Shown: positions 1 to 6,065 of the stretch, piece by piece
How positions within the stretch are numbered: the first letter of the stretch is position 1
How the letters are laid out: each line of letters begins with the position of its first letter
Source: Myxococcales bacterium
Lineage (GTDB): Bacteria; Myxococcota_A; Polyangia; Palsa-1104
DNA: 12,195 bases
Assembly: GCA_023248835.1 (NCBI GenBank)
Contig: JAHFDU010000088.1
Location: 1 to 12,195, forward strand
Reading direction: 5' to 3'
Notes under the pieces: model-generated
Told to the model about the DNA's origin: nothing
Databases searched by the model: none
Seen by the model: only the letters and a program-made list of their open reading frames with translations
Program-made: the position numbers and the translations under genes

Positions 1-2
1 CC

Positions 3-341
3 GCCCTGCTCGGCGACGCCGCCCATTCGATGCTGCCTTTCGGCGGCATGGGCGCCTCGATGGCAATGGAGGACGCGCTGGTCGTCACCGACGAGCTCGC
101 CCAAGTGGGCACCGCCGAGGCGGCGCTTGCCTTTGAGCGCTACAACCGGAGGCGACGTAAACGAGTCACACCAGTCCAGCTCAATGCCCATCTCAAAGGC
201 CTGGCGATGTTGCGCAAAAACAGGATCCCGCTTGCCGTGCGCGCGCTACAGGGCGTCTGCCGCGACCCGCTTCGAAGCCTAGGAAGATTCTCCACCCTCC
301 AGGAGCGAATGCTCGACCGACTTCTGGCGACCGCTCCCTGA
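3..341 (+). CDS. FAD-dependent monooxygenase/oxidoreductase, C-terminal fragment
   Basis: This is the 3' end of a gene whose start lies before the window; 112 residues are visible. The fragment opens with ALLGDAAHSMLPFGGMGAS, the conserved GDAAH...P..G.G motif that binds the FAD ribityl and phosphate in aromatic-hydroxylase-type flavoproteins (the PHBH/UbiH/squalene epoxidase group). It is followed by an acidic/alanine-rich helix (MEDALVVTDELA) typical of the family. The rest is a helical C-terminal tail that is rich in Arg and Lys. The substrate cannot be told from this part: ubiquinone ring hydroxylation, polyketide tailoring or reduction of a polyprenyl chain are all possible. The open frame runs from the window edge to a TGA, and no start codon for the full gene is present. 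Confidence 0.85.
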   Translation, partial: ALLGDAAHSMLPFGGMGASMAMEDALVVTDELAQVGTAEAALAFERYNRRRRKRVTPVQLNAHLKGLAMLRKNRIPLAVRALQGVCRDPLRSLGRFSTLQERMLDRLLATAP

Positions 342-342
342 A

Positions 343-431
343 CCAGCGGTGAAGCGCTGGCATCCGCCTTTGGCGGAGCGCATTTCAACGCCCCGCGAAC
401 CCAACTTGAGGGGATCTCTCAGTCCCCGTTG
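343..431. terminator. hairpin-rich convergent intergenic region, possible bidirectional terminator
   Basis: Three perfect short stems lie back to back between two convergent genes. CCAGCG/CGCTGG is at 343-360 with a 6-nt loop. TCCGCC/GGCGGA is at 363-377 with a TTT loop. GGGGA/TCCCC is at 410-427, with flanking CAAC (402-405) and GTTG (428-431) that extend the pairing after a bulge. None is followed by a clear T tract on either strand, so intrinsic termination is not proven. The position just after the first stop codon, and before the convergent lipoprotein stop, fits a transcript-end role. Confidence 0.4.
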
Positions 432-437
432 ACGTGC

Positions 438-869
438 TCAGGGCGCGCCGACCAGCCGCACCTCCGAGAGGCGCACGACGAACACGCCACCGTCGGTGCC
501 CGCGCTCACCGCTCCGTCGGGCGACGGGCGCGCTTTGAACTCCTCGGTCCACTCGAGCGTTCCCTCGACGGCGACGTTCGTGCCGGAGAGGTCCGCGCGC
601 CACTCGGGGCGGTCCAGGCAATACACGAGCAGGCCGCTCCGTACCACGGCCGCCGAGAGCTTCGCCTCCGCCGCACGCCCCTCGACGTAGACGCGCTTTC
701 CCACCGCGCGCCGCGCCTGCTCGGCATTCTCGACGACGACCACGGCCACCGCAGGCGTCTCTGTGGGGCGCTCCGTCGGGGCGGTGGCGCGACACGATGC
801 CACTGCTGCGGCCACCAGCGCCGCGGCGACGAGCGCGCGCACGTTGGCTACGCCGTGACGGCGGTCCAT
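438..869 (-). CDS. small putative lipoprotein, paralogue of its upstream neighbour
   Basis: This 143-residue protein is of unrecognised function. Residues 1-25 are a signal peptide: a short basic start (MDRRHG) and an Ala/Val/Leu-rich core ending VASC, so Cys26 is a plausible lipid-attachment residue. A Thr/Pro linker (28-40) precedes a predicted all-beta domain at about 48-140. That domain has two GKxVxVEG-like strands (GKRVYVEG near 57-64 and SGTNVAVEG near 95-103) and looks OB-fold-like. The start at 869 is supported by GAGGA at 876-880, six bases upstream. The first 22 bases overlap the end of the preceding gene, indicating translational coupling. The long frame upstream of this ATG reads as low-complexity Arg/Gly/Ala and is a shadow. 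Export to the periplasmic face of a membrane is inferred from the lipobox. Confidence 0.7.
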   Translation of the reverse strand: MDRRHGVANVRALVAAALVAAAVASCRATAPTERPTETPAVAVVVVENAEQARRAVGKRVYVEGRAAEAKLSAAVVRSGLLVYCLDRPEWRADLSGTNVAVEGTLEWTEEFKARPSPDGAVSAGTDGGVFVVRLSEVRLVGAP

Positions 870-1222
870 GTCGCGTCCTCGAAGACCCAGCTCTCGCCGG
901 CGACGCCGTGGCTGATCCCGCTGTTCGCACCCACCACCGGATCCGGCGCGAGCTTGCGCCGCCGCAGCACGCCCGTGACGTCGATCGTCTTGCCCGAAAC
1001 CGGGCCCGGCCAGTCCGCGCGCCCGTCGAAGTACACCACGCCGCCCCCGTCGAGCACGACCACCGCGCCGAGCGCCGCCTCGTGCGCCACGCCGCGCAGG
1101 GTCACTGTCTGATCGACCAGCTCGTCGAGCGCGCCGCCGCCGCCCGTCGCCCCGCCTCCCGCCTGGACGGGCGCCTTCGGGCCGCCCTTTCCGATCAGCT
1201 TCTCGAGCTCCTTCACCTCCAT
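848..1222 (-). CDS. small protein with OB-fold-like domain, no signal peptide
   Basis: This 124-residue protein is of unrecognised function. A charged N-terminal stretch (MEVKELEKLIGK) is followed by a Gly/Ala/Pro-rich linker (12-31) and a beta-rich domain at about 32-122. The domain aligns by eye with that of the downstream lipoprotein: LVDQTVTLRG against AVGKRVYVEG, VVYFDGRADW against LVYCLDRPEW, and SGKTIDVTGVL against SGTNVAVEGTL. The two therefore look like tandem paralogues. The start is fixed by a strong AAAGGAG at 1229-1235, six bases before the ATG. That ATG shares one base with the stop of the preceding gene (TGATG). No signal peptide or membrane segment is visible, so a cytosolic location is inferred. 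Base composition is markedly GC-rich, like its two partners. Confidence 0.65.
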   Translation of the reverse strand: MEVKELEKLIGKGGPKAPVQAGGGATGGGGALDELVDQTVTLRGVAHEAALGAVVVLDGGGVVYFDGRADWPGPVSGKTIDVTGVLRRRKLAPDPVVGANSGISHGVAGESWVFEDATWTAVTA

Positions 1223-1527
1223 CAGCCGCTCCTTTCCGCAGCGCCCTGTGGGTTGTACCGCTTGGCGATCGCCGTGCAGAACACGATCCGATCGAAATCG
1301 ATGTAGCCTTTCGTGAACTTCTCGCGCGTGCTCTGGTAGACCCACATCTCGACGTACTCGACGACGGTGTACTTGTGCTGATCGGTGGCGCCGCGGTAGG
1401 TCGGGTCCTCGTGCTCGCCGATCTCCGGGTTGTTCGATCCGTGGCCCGGCGTCTGCGCTTTTTCGGAGAGCGGAGGGTAGTTAAAAAAGCCAGCATTTGG
1501 GAATTGGTTGAACACGTCGCGACTCAA
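1222..1527 (-). CDS. hypothetical protein, possibly the 3' remnant of a longer gene
   Basis: This frame encodes 101 residues if translation begins at TTG 1527. I do not recognise the family. The protein is polar, with an aromatic-rich N-terminus (FNQFPNAGFFNYPPL) and a conserved-looking C-terminal half containing KYTVVEYVEMWVYQ and YIDFDRIVFCTAIAKRY. The frame stays open upstream to a TAG at 1552-1554 and reads sensibly (ALWQTFL) into the TTG. No Shine-Dalgarno sequence or promoter is visible there. It may therefore be the tail of a gene truncated by a rearrangement next to the ABC operon, or a gene starting at TTG or CTG. Its stop overlaps the next ATG as TGATG, so the three genes at 438-1527 form one translationally coupled unit. 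Confidence 0.5.
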   Translation of the reverse strand: MSRDVFNQFPNAGFFNYPPLSEKAQTPGHGSNNPEIGEHEDPTYRGATDQHKYTVVEYVEMWVYQSTREKFTKGYIDFDRIVFCTAIAKRYNPQGAAERSG

Positions 1528-1555
1528 GAAAGTTTGCCACAGCGCCTTGTTCTAC

Positions 1556-1572
1556 GCTAGATCAAGTCTAGC
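1556..1572. terminator. short inverted repeat at the end of the ABC operon
   Basis: GCTAGA-tcaag-TCTAGC is a perfect 6-bp stem with a 5-nt loop. It overlaps the TAG of the last permease gene (1568-1570) on the minus strand. There is no T tract after it, so a terminator role is weak. It also sits at the boundary where composition switches to the GC-rich block, so it may mark a junction. Confidence 0.3.
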
Positions 1573-2356
1573 TCGAGGCTGAAGTGTAATGCTTCAGCGC
1601 GCGGGTCCAGGCGACGCGCGCCAGCGCCACAAACAGCATCGCGCCACCGAGCGCCCGTAGCGCGGTCGGCCAATCGAGTTTGTTGAGTAGCGCCATCGCT
1701 GGATAGGTGGTGATGAGACCGAGTGGAATGATAAACGTAAACAAAATGCGCCAGAAGCCGCGGAACACCGTCAGCGGCCAGCGCGCGGCGTCGAAAATCG
1801 AATTGAACAGATAAATAAGGTTGTCGAGCCGCACCACCCAAAAAGCGGCGGCGACGACCACAATCGCCACCGCGTACAGCACCGCCGCCCCGGCGAGAGT
1901 GAGCAGCAGCGCCACCGCGATCGCCGACGCTGCCGGCGGATGCGCCACCCGATGCAGCGCATAGCCGCCAATCACCAACGCTCCGATCGCATCAGCGGCA
2001 CGCCAAGACTCAAACTTGGCGGTAGAAACCAGAAACTGCGCATCGGCCGGCTTAAGCAGCACAAAATCGAGCGTGCCCTGGCGAATGTGCTCGACCACCG
2101 CAACCAGGCTCGGCTGCACCGCTCCCTCGAGAACGCCGCGCATCAAGGTGAACCACGCCGCTACCAAGAGTGCCTCGGGAAAACTCCAGCCGGCGATCAT
2201 CGGCCGCTTCTGCCACACCACCCACATCGGCACCAGATTCCAAGAAAGCCAAAACAAGGCCATCACACCACCGACGAGAAAATCGCTGCGATACTGGGAT
2301 CCGAGCTGCACCGAGACGCGCAAACGCACCAGCAAGAGTCTAAAGTAACGCGCCAT
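1568..2356 (-). CDS. ABC-2 type exporter permease (COG3694-like)
   Basis: This 262-residue integral membrane protein has about six hydrophobic segments. A short basic N-terminus (MARYFRLLLVRLR) is followed by the first membrane span at about 28-47. The motif GTLDFVLLKPADAQF, near residue 93, is typical of this permease family. A late IIPLGLITTYPAMALL segment precedes the last span, also as in the family. It is expected to pair with the neighbouring permease to form the channel of an ABC-2 exporter. The chosen ATG at 2356 overlaps the stop of the upstream permease gene by one base (TGATG), indicating translational coupling. The frame is open further upstream to 2458 but those residues do not resemble the family. 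The exported substrate is unknown. Confidence 0.88.
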   Translation of the reverse strand: MARYFRLLLVRLRVSVQLGSQYRSDFLVGGVMALFWLSWNLVPMWVVWQKRPMIAGWSFPEALLVAAWFTLMRGVLEGAVQPSLVAVVEHIRQGTLDFVLLKPADAQFLVSTAKFESWRAADAIGALVIGGYALHRVAHPPAASAIAVALLLTLAGAAVLYAVAIVVVAAAFWVVRLDNLIYLFNSIFDAARWPLTVFRGFWRILFTFIIPLGLITTYPAMALLNKLDWPTALRALGGAMLFVALARVAWTRALKHYTSASS

Positions 2357-3153
2357 CACCCACCAAATGCGGAAAAACGTTTGATCGCGCGCTGCCAAAA
2401 CAGCAACATCGCGCCGAGCGCCGACAAGGCGTAGAGCCACTGATGACCCAGTTCCCAAAACGCGCCCGAGCGTCCGTGCAGCCCTGTGATGATTTCAACC
2501 GGTAGCGCTTGCAAATAAGAAAACGGCAGAACGTGGGCCAGCGTCTGGAACCAGGGCGGAAACAGCGACAGCGGCAACAAGTAGCCTGAAAAAATCATAA
2601 AACCACCGAGCCACAGTTCCCAAATCGCGATCGAGCTGTCGAGGTAAAGTGCCAAGGTGCCGATGATCGACGAGATACAAAAGTTGAGTAGCCAAGCGCC
2701 AGCGACGGAGAGCACAAAAGCAAAAATGAGCGCCGGATCGCGAGTGACATCGCGCCCTGAGGTGGCGTACAGCGCAATCAACGCGATGGGAGTGGAAAAC
2801 AGCGCGCGCATCGGAATCGAGGCCAGGCTCTCGGCGGCGTACCCACTAAGCGGGTGAATCGGGCGCAACAGCCGCATCGACAGCGTGCCTTCGCGAATCT
2901 CGCGCATCATCTCCCACACCATCCACGAGCTCGCCAGCTGGCGAACGATGAGAGTCGCCAAGTAGTAGCTGACAAAGCGCGGCGAATCGAAATTTCCGAT
3001 CGGCGCCTCTTCGGCCAGCGTCGACATCAGCGCCAGCATGATGAGCGGCATGGTCATGGTCAGCATCCAGATGAAAAACTCGGCGCGATAGGCGATCGCC
3101 TCCGCCAGCCCAATCCGCAGCAGCGTCGGAAACGCCTTAAGAGTTCGTGACAC
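2356..3153 (-). CDS. ABC-2 type exporter permease (COG4587-like)
   Basis: This 265-residue membrane protein has around six transmembrane segments. The N-terminal LLRIGLAEAIAYRAEFFIWML and the motif REGTLSMRLLRPIHPL are hallmarks of the first permease in the COG4586/COG4587/COG3694 three-gene exporters. A hydrophobic FMIFSGYLLPLSLFPPW segment lies in the C-terminal half. I chose GTG at 3153 because GAGG lies five bases upstream (3159-3162). TTG at 3171 would add six residues (MPSEAI) and cannot be excluded. Either start overlaps the ATPase gene, by 17 or 35 bases, so the products are probably made in coupled fashion. It probably heterodimerises with the next permease; the substrate is unknown. 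Confidence 0.88.
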   Translation of the reverse strand: MSRTLKAFPTLLRIGLAEAIAYRAEFFIWMLTMTMPLIMLALMSTLAEEAPIGNFDSPRFVSYYLATLIVRQLASSWMVWEMMREIREGTLSMRLLRPIHPLSGYAAESLASIPMRALFSTPIALIALYATSGRDVTRDPALIFAFVLSVAGAWLLNFCISSIIGTLALYLDSSIAIWELWLGGFMIFSGYLLPLSLFPPWFQTLAHVLPFSYLQALPVEIITGLHGRSGAFWELGHQWLYALSALGAMLLFWQRAIKRFSAFGG

Positions 3154-4081
3154 GATCGCCTCGCTCGGCAAACAAGTCGCGCATCACTTCTTCGAGCGGC
3201 GGATCTTCCACCGTCAAATCGGAAATCGGATCGCCTGAAAGCAGGCGCGTGATCGTCGCCTTCAGATCGCTTGGGGCGACATCGTGCGTTTCTTGTTTTC
3301 CGTCGTGCATGCGCAGCACGATTCGCTTGTGCGGACGTACTTTGTGGACCAATTGCGTCAAGTCACCGTCGTAGGTCAGATGGCCGCGATCGATCACAAT
3401 CACCCGCGGGCAGAGCGCAGTGACGTCGTCCATGTAGTGACTGGTGAGTAGAATCGTGGCCTCGAAACGTTCGTTGTATTTTTTTAGAAATGTTCGTAGT
3501 TCGGCCTGCATCGAAACGTCCAGTCCGATGGTCGGCTCGTCGAGAAACAACACTTTGGGACGGTGCAAAAGCGCCGCCACCAACTCACATTTCATCCGTT
3601 CGCCGAGCGAAAGTTGGCGCGTCGGCCGCTCGACCAATTTACCAAGCTCGAGCAGCGACGACAGTTCGCTCAATGTTTCGTCGAACTCCTGCTTCGGAAT
3701 GTCGTAGATGGCGCGGTTCATGGTGAAAGTGTCGGCAGGTGGCAAGTCCCACAACAGCTGCTGCTTTTGTCCCATCACCAAGGTGATGCGCTGCAGAAAA
3801 TCGTGTTCGCGACGCCTCGGATCGAATCCGGAGACCCGCACCGTGCCCGCGGTCGGATGGAGCAGGCCCGACAGCACTTTGAGCGTGGTGGTTTTGCCCG
3901 CGCCATTGGGCCCAAGAAATCCCACCCGCTCGCCGGAGCGAATCGAAAAAGAGAGATCGTCGACCGCGCGGGCAATTTTGTATTTGCGATGAAAGACCGA
4001 GTGCAGCGACGCCATCAAGCCCGGCGGCCGCTCGTGCACGCGGTACTCTTTGGTCAAATGTTCAACCGAGATGAGATTCAT
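3137..4081 (-). CDS. ABC transporter ATP-binding protein (COG4586-like)
   Basis: This 314-residue nucleotide-binding subunit would power the exporter encoded by the two permease genes downstream. Walker A is GPNGAGKT at 57-64. The Q-loop glutamine is near 105 (MGQKQQL), the signature motif LSLGERMK is at 157-164, and Walker B plus the catalytic Glu is VLFLDEP at 177-183. The switch His is in TSHYMDD near 215. After about residue 240 there is an extra C-terminal segment of about 75 residues, as in this exporter family. Two features also match the family: the N-terminal insertion (HERPPGLMASLHSVFHRKYK) before AVDDLSF, and the MGQKQQLLWDLP stretch. The start is ATG 4081, divergent from sthA with 60 bp between them. 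A weak TTGATT-17-CATTTT promoter may lie in that gap. Confidence 0.93.
   Translation of the reverse strand: MNLISVEHLTKEYRVHERPPGLMASLHSVFHRKYKIARAVDDLSFSIRSGERVGFLGPNGAGKTTTLKVLSGLLHPTAGTVRVSGFDPRRREHDFLQRITLVMGQKQQLLWDLPPADTFTMNRAIYDIPKQEFDETLSELSSLLELGKLVERPTRQLSLGERMKCELVAALLHRPKVLFLDEPTIGLDVSMQAELRTFLKKYNERFEATILLTSHYMDDVTALCPRVIVIDRGHLTYDGDLTQLVHKVRPHKRIVLRMHDGKQETHDVAPSDLKATITRLLSGDPISDLTVEDPPLEEVMRDLFAERGDRVTNS
3159..3162 (-). promoter_or_regulatory. Shine-Dalgarno GAGG deciding the GTG start at 3153
   Basis: Minus-strand GAGG is followed by five bases and then GTG (3153-3151), inside the end of the ATPase gene. It is the reason for preferring this start over TTG 3171, which has no comparable site. 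Confidence 0.4.
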
Positions 4082-4104
4082 GTAAGTCTAGAAAATGCCC
4101 GACT

Positions 4105-4133
4105 GCGACAAAGCAATCAACTCCGCGTACCAT
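4105..4133 (+). promoter_or_regulatory. candidate sthA promoter, close to the start codon
   Basis: GCGACA (4105-4110), a 17-bp spacer and TACCAT (4128-4133) match the sigma70 boxes at four of six bases each. The -10 ends eight bases before the ATG at 4142, and no Shine-Dalgarno sequence is visible. This would give a leaderless or nearly leaderless mRNA. The match is weak on its own, but the same spacing recurs at trpS and the PEGA gene. Confidence 0.3.
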
Positions 4134-4141
4134 CCCGGCGC

Positions 4142-5563
4142 ATGTATGATTACGACTGGTTGGTGATTGGATCGGGTCCGGCGGGCGAAAAAGGTGCGGC
4201 GCAGGCAGCCTATTTTGGCAAGCGCGTCGCGCTGGTAGAAAAAGCTGCGCACGTCGGCGGTGCCTGTATCCACACTGGAACGCTACCGTCTAAGACGCTG
4301 CGCGAAACGGCGGTCTATCTCTCCGGTTTTCAGAAGCGCGAGCTCTATGGCAGCGCCCATCTTACACTTGGCCACCAAGTTTCGCTCGCCGATTTGATGT
4401 GTCGACAGGCCGCGGTGATTGACACCCAAGCCGAGCGACTACGCCAGAACCTCGAACAGCACAAAGTTGATTTTCTTCGCGGCGAAGCCCGCTTTGTCGA
4501 CGAGCACACCGTCGACATTGTCGGCGCCGATGTGCACGACCGCGTCACCGCCGATGCCATCTTGATCGCGGTCGGCAGCTCACCCTTTCGTCCGTCCTAT
4601 GTGCCGTTCGAAGATCCGGACGTCGACGATTCCGATTCGATTTTGCGGCTGCCCACGATCCCCAAACAAATGGTTATTCTCGGTGGCGGCGTGATCGGAT
4701 GTGAATATGCGTCGATCTTTGCTGCGCTCGGCACGCAGGTCACCATCGTCGAGGGGCGCGACCAGATACTCGGTTTTCTCGATCACGAAATCAACGAGCG
4801 CTTGACCGCGCAACTGCAGAAGCTCGGCTGCCGGCTGGTGCTCAAGAAAGAGGTCATCGACGTCGGGCGCAAAAATGGAAAACTGGTGTGCAGTCTCGAC
4901 GACGGCAGCGATCTCGAATGCGAACGCCTGCTATTCGCCGGCGGACGATCAGGAAACACCCAACGCCTATTGCTCGAGCGGATCGGTGCACGACCCGACG
5001 GGCGAGGCCTCATCCATTGTGATGAGCACTATCGTGTGCTTGGTGCGCGGGGACGGGTGTACGCGGCAGGCGACGTCATCGGATTCCCCGCGCTCGCTTC
5101 GGTGGCGATGGAGCAAGGCCGTGTCGCCGCTTGCCACGCTTTTGATCTCGGCTACAAGACCAGCGTTGCGCCGGAATTTCCTTACGGCCTCTACACTATT
5201 CCTGAAGTCGGCACCATCGGTCACAGCGAAGAGTCGGCCAAAAAGGCCGGCATCGACTACGAGGTCGGGCGCGCCCACTACCGCGATCAGGCGCGCGGCC
5301 AGATCATCGGCGACCTCGATGGCATGGTGAAATTGGTGTTCTCGGCGGTCGACAAGAAACTACTCGGCGTGCATGTGATCGGCGAGCGTGCAACCGAGCT
5401 GGTTCACATCGGTCAAGCGGTGATGCATTTTTCTGCCACCATCGATCACTTCATCGAGCAAGTATTCAATTTTCCCTCGCTCGGCGAACTCTACAAATAC
5501 GCCGCGTACGACGGTCTCGGGCGCCTTGGCAGTCGCGCTCAGCGAGCAAACACAAACGGATAA
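4142..5563 (+). CDS. sthA: soluble pyridine nucleotide transhydrogenase (SthA-like)
   Basis: This 473-residue flavoprotein is predicted to move reducing equivalents between NADPH and NAD+ in the cytosol. The N-terminal FAD dinucleotide fold is VIGSGPAGEKGAA (8-20). The active-site segment is GGACIHTGTLPSK (39-51). Cys42 is kept but the partner Cys of dihydrolipoamide dehydrogenases is Thr47, as in E. coli SthA (CTHWGT), which argues against a lipoamide dehydrogenase. NAD(P) binding is ILGGGVIGCEYASIF (179-193). The second FAD contact is YAAGDVIGFPALAS (307-320), and the C-terminal dimer domain has HVIGERATELVHIGQA. The phrase RFVDEHTVDIVG also matches the E. coli protein closely. The frame is open upstream to 3563, but that part lies antisense to the ABC ATPase and is not flavoprotein-like. 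The next gene, hicA, is convergent 32 bp away. Confidence 0.93.
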   Translation: MYDYDWLVIGSGPAGEKGAAQAAYFGKRVALVEKAAHVGGACIHTGTLPSKTLRETAVYLSGFQKRELYGSAHLTLGHQVSLADLMCRQAAVIDTQAERLRQNLEQHKVDFLRGEARFVDEHTVDIVGADVHDRVTADAILIAVGSSPFRPSYVPFEDPDVDDSDSILRLPTIPKQMVILGGGVIGCEYASIFAALGTQVTIVEGRDQILGFLDHEINERLTAQLQKLGCRLVLKKEVIDVGRKNGKLVCSLDDGSDLECERLLFAGGRSGNTQRLLLERIGARPDGRGLIHCDEHYRVLGARGRVYAAGDVIGFPALASVAMEQGRVAACHAFDLGYKTSVAPEFPYGLYTIPEVGTIGHSEESAKKAGIDYEVGRAHYRDQARGQIIGDLDGMVKLVFSAVDKKLLGVHVIGERATELVHIGQAVMHFSATIDHFIEQVFNFPSLGELYKYAAYDGLGRLGSRAQRANTNG

Positions 5564-5595
5564 CTGACCTTGACGCGGCCGTCATGTCGCCTCGG

Positions 5596-5784
5596 CTAGC
5601 CGATTTCAGGTATCGACAGCGCACGGCAAATTTTGCGTGCGAGCAAGTTGGCGATCTCCGTGTGGCGCGGCACTGCCTCAGTGGCGCCCGTCGTTAGATT
5701 ACACCAAAGCGAGTGTGCACTGCCCTCGCGCTTCAAAATGCACCCATGTCGACGAAGGTGGTGCAGAAAGCTACTTCGTTTCAC
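5596..5784 (-). CDS. hicA: HicA family toxin (mRNA interferase)
   Basis: This 62-residue protein of the HicA/YcfA family has a dsRBD-like fold and cleaves mRNA when its antitoxin is lost. Features that identify it are the N-terminal helix FLHHLRRHGCILKRE, the active-site histidine segment GSAHSLWCN (His24), and the C-terminal VPRHTEIANLLARKICRALSIPEI, which matches the usual VPxHxEIxxGTxxxIxKxxGI pattern. The length is normal for the family. It starts with GTG, overlapping the hicB stop by four bases (GTGA), so expression depends on translation of the antitoxin. Its stop lies within a 12-bp perfect palindrome (TCGGCTAGCCGA, 5592-5603). Convergent sthA ends 32 bp away. Confidence 0.9.
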   Translation of the reverse strand: MKRSSFLHHLRRHGCILKREGSAHSLWCNLTTGATEAVPRHTEIANLLARKICRALSIPEIG

Positions 5785-5996
5785 TCGACGACAACTGTTT
5801 CGGCAACCGCATCGGGAGGTAATCCCCGCAAGCCATCGCTGCGGCGATCTTCGAGGATGAGCGCGATCGCCTCGGCAAGATTGACGCGTGCCTCTTGCTT
5901 GGTTTTTCCCTGTCCGTTGGCACCCGGAATCTCCGGACAGTAAGCAATGTACCAGTCGTTGTCCTGCTCAATGACGGCGGTAAATTCATTTCGCAT
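5781..5996 (-). CDS. hicB: HicB family antitoxin, short form
   Basis: This 71-residue partner of the overlapping hicA has the classic HicB beta-alpha start: FTAVIEQDNDWYIAYCPEIPGANGQGKTKQEARVNLAEAI. In this pattern xYxAxCPExPGxxxxGxTxxEAxxNlxEAI is the family signature. The chain ends at LPPDAVAETVVVE and has no C-terminal ribbon-helix-helix or HTH domain, so it is the short HicB type. Any autoregulation would have to use another surface or a separate protein. The ATG at 5996 is supported by AGGGAG at 6002-6007, five bases upstream. Gene order hicB-hicA (antitoxin first) is one of the two orders seen in this family. Confidence 0.9.
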   Translation of the reverse strand: MRNEFTAVIEQDNDWYIAYCPEIPGANGQGKTKQEARVNLAEAIALILEDRRSDGLRGLPPDAVAETVVVE

Positions 5997-6017
5997 GAGT
6001 GCTCCCTACTGACTGCA

Positions 6018-6026
6018 AGTATATCA
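6018..6026 (-). promoter_or_regulatory. extended -10 promoter element for hicBA
   Basis: On the minus strand TGATATACT gives the extended -10 TGn followed by TATACT (6018-6023). No good -35 is seen at 17 bp, which is normal for extended -10 promoters. Transcription would start near 6010 and give a leader of about 15 nt that includes the AGGGAG ribosome site. This suggests hicBA has its own promoter within the 69-bp gap after the glycosyltransferase gene. Confidence 0.5.
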
Positions 6027-6065
6027 CCTAAATTGGCAACCGCTTCGTTCCGTCTGATCCAGGGT

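Noticed and set aside
429..1112. Long plus-strand open frame across the GC-rich block
   Set aside because: Its product is Arg/His/Pro-rich low complexity with no domain. The minus-strand frames have ribosome sites, a lipobox and mutual similarity.
870..1496. N-terminal extension of the lipoprotein frame
   Set aside because: It reads as Arg/Gly/Ala runs antisense or out of frame to the better-supported genes. The ATG at 869 has a good ribosome site and a signal peptide.
3563..4141. Upstream in-frame extension of sthA
   Set aside because: It is antisense to the ABC ATPase and has no flavoprotein features. The FAD fold begins just after ATG 4142.
4142..5563. Dihydrolipoamide dehydrogenase (lpd)
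   Set aside because: The second redox Cys is Thr47, and the sequence matches SthA around the active site. No pyruvate dehydrogenase genes adjoin it.
5592..5603. Palindrome TCGGCTAGCCGA as an operator or attachment site
   Set aside because: It contains the hicA stop codon and is short, with no second copy in the window. Chance or a weak transcript end is enough to explain it.
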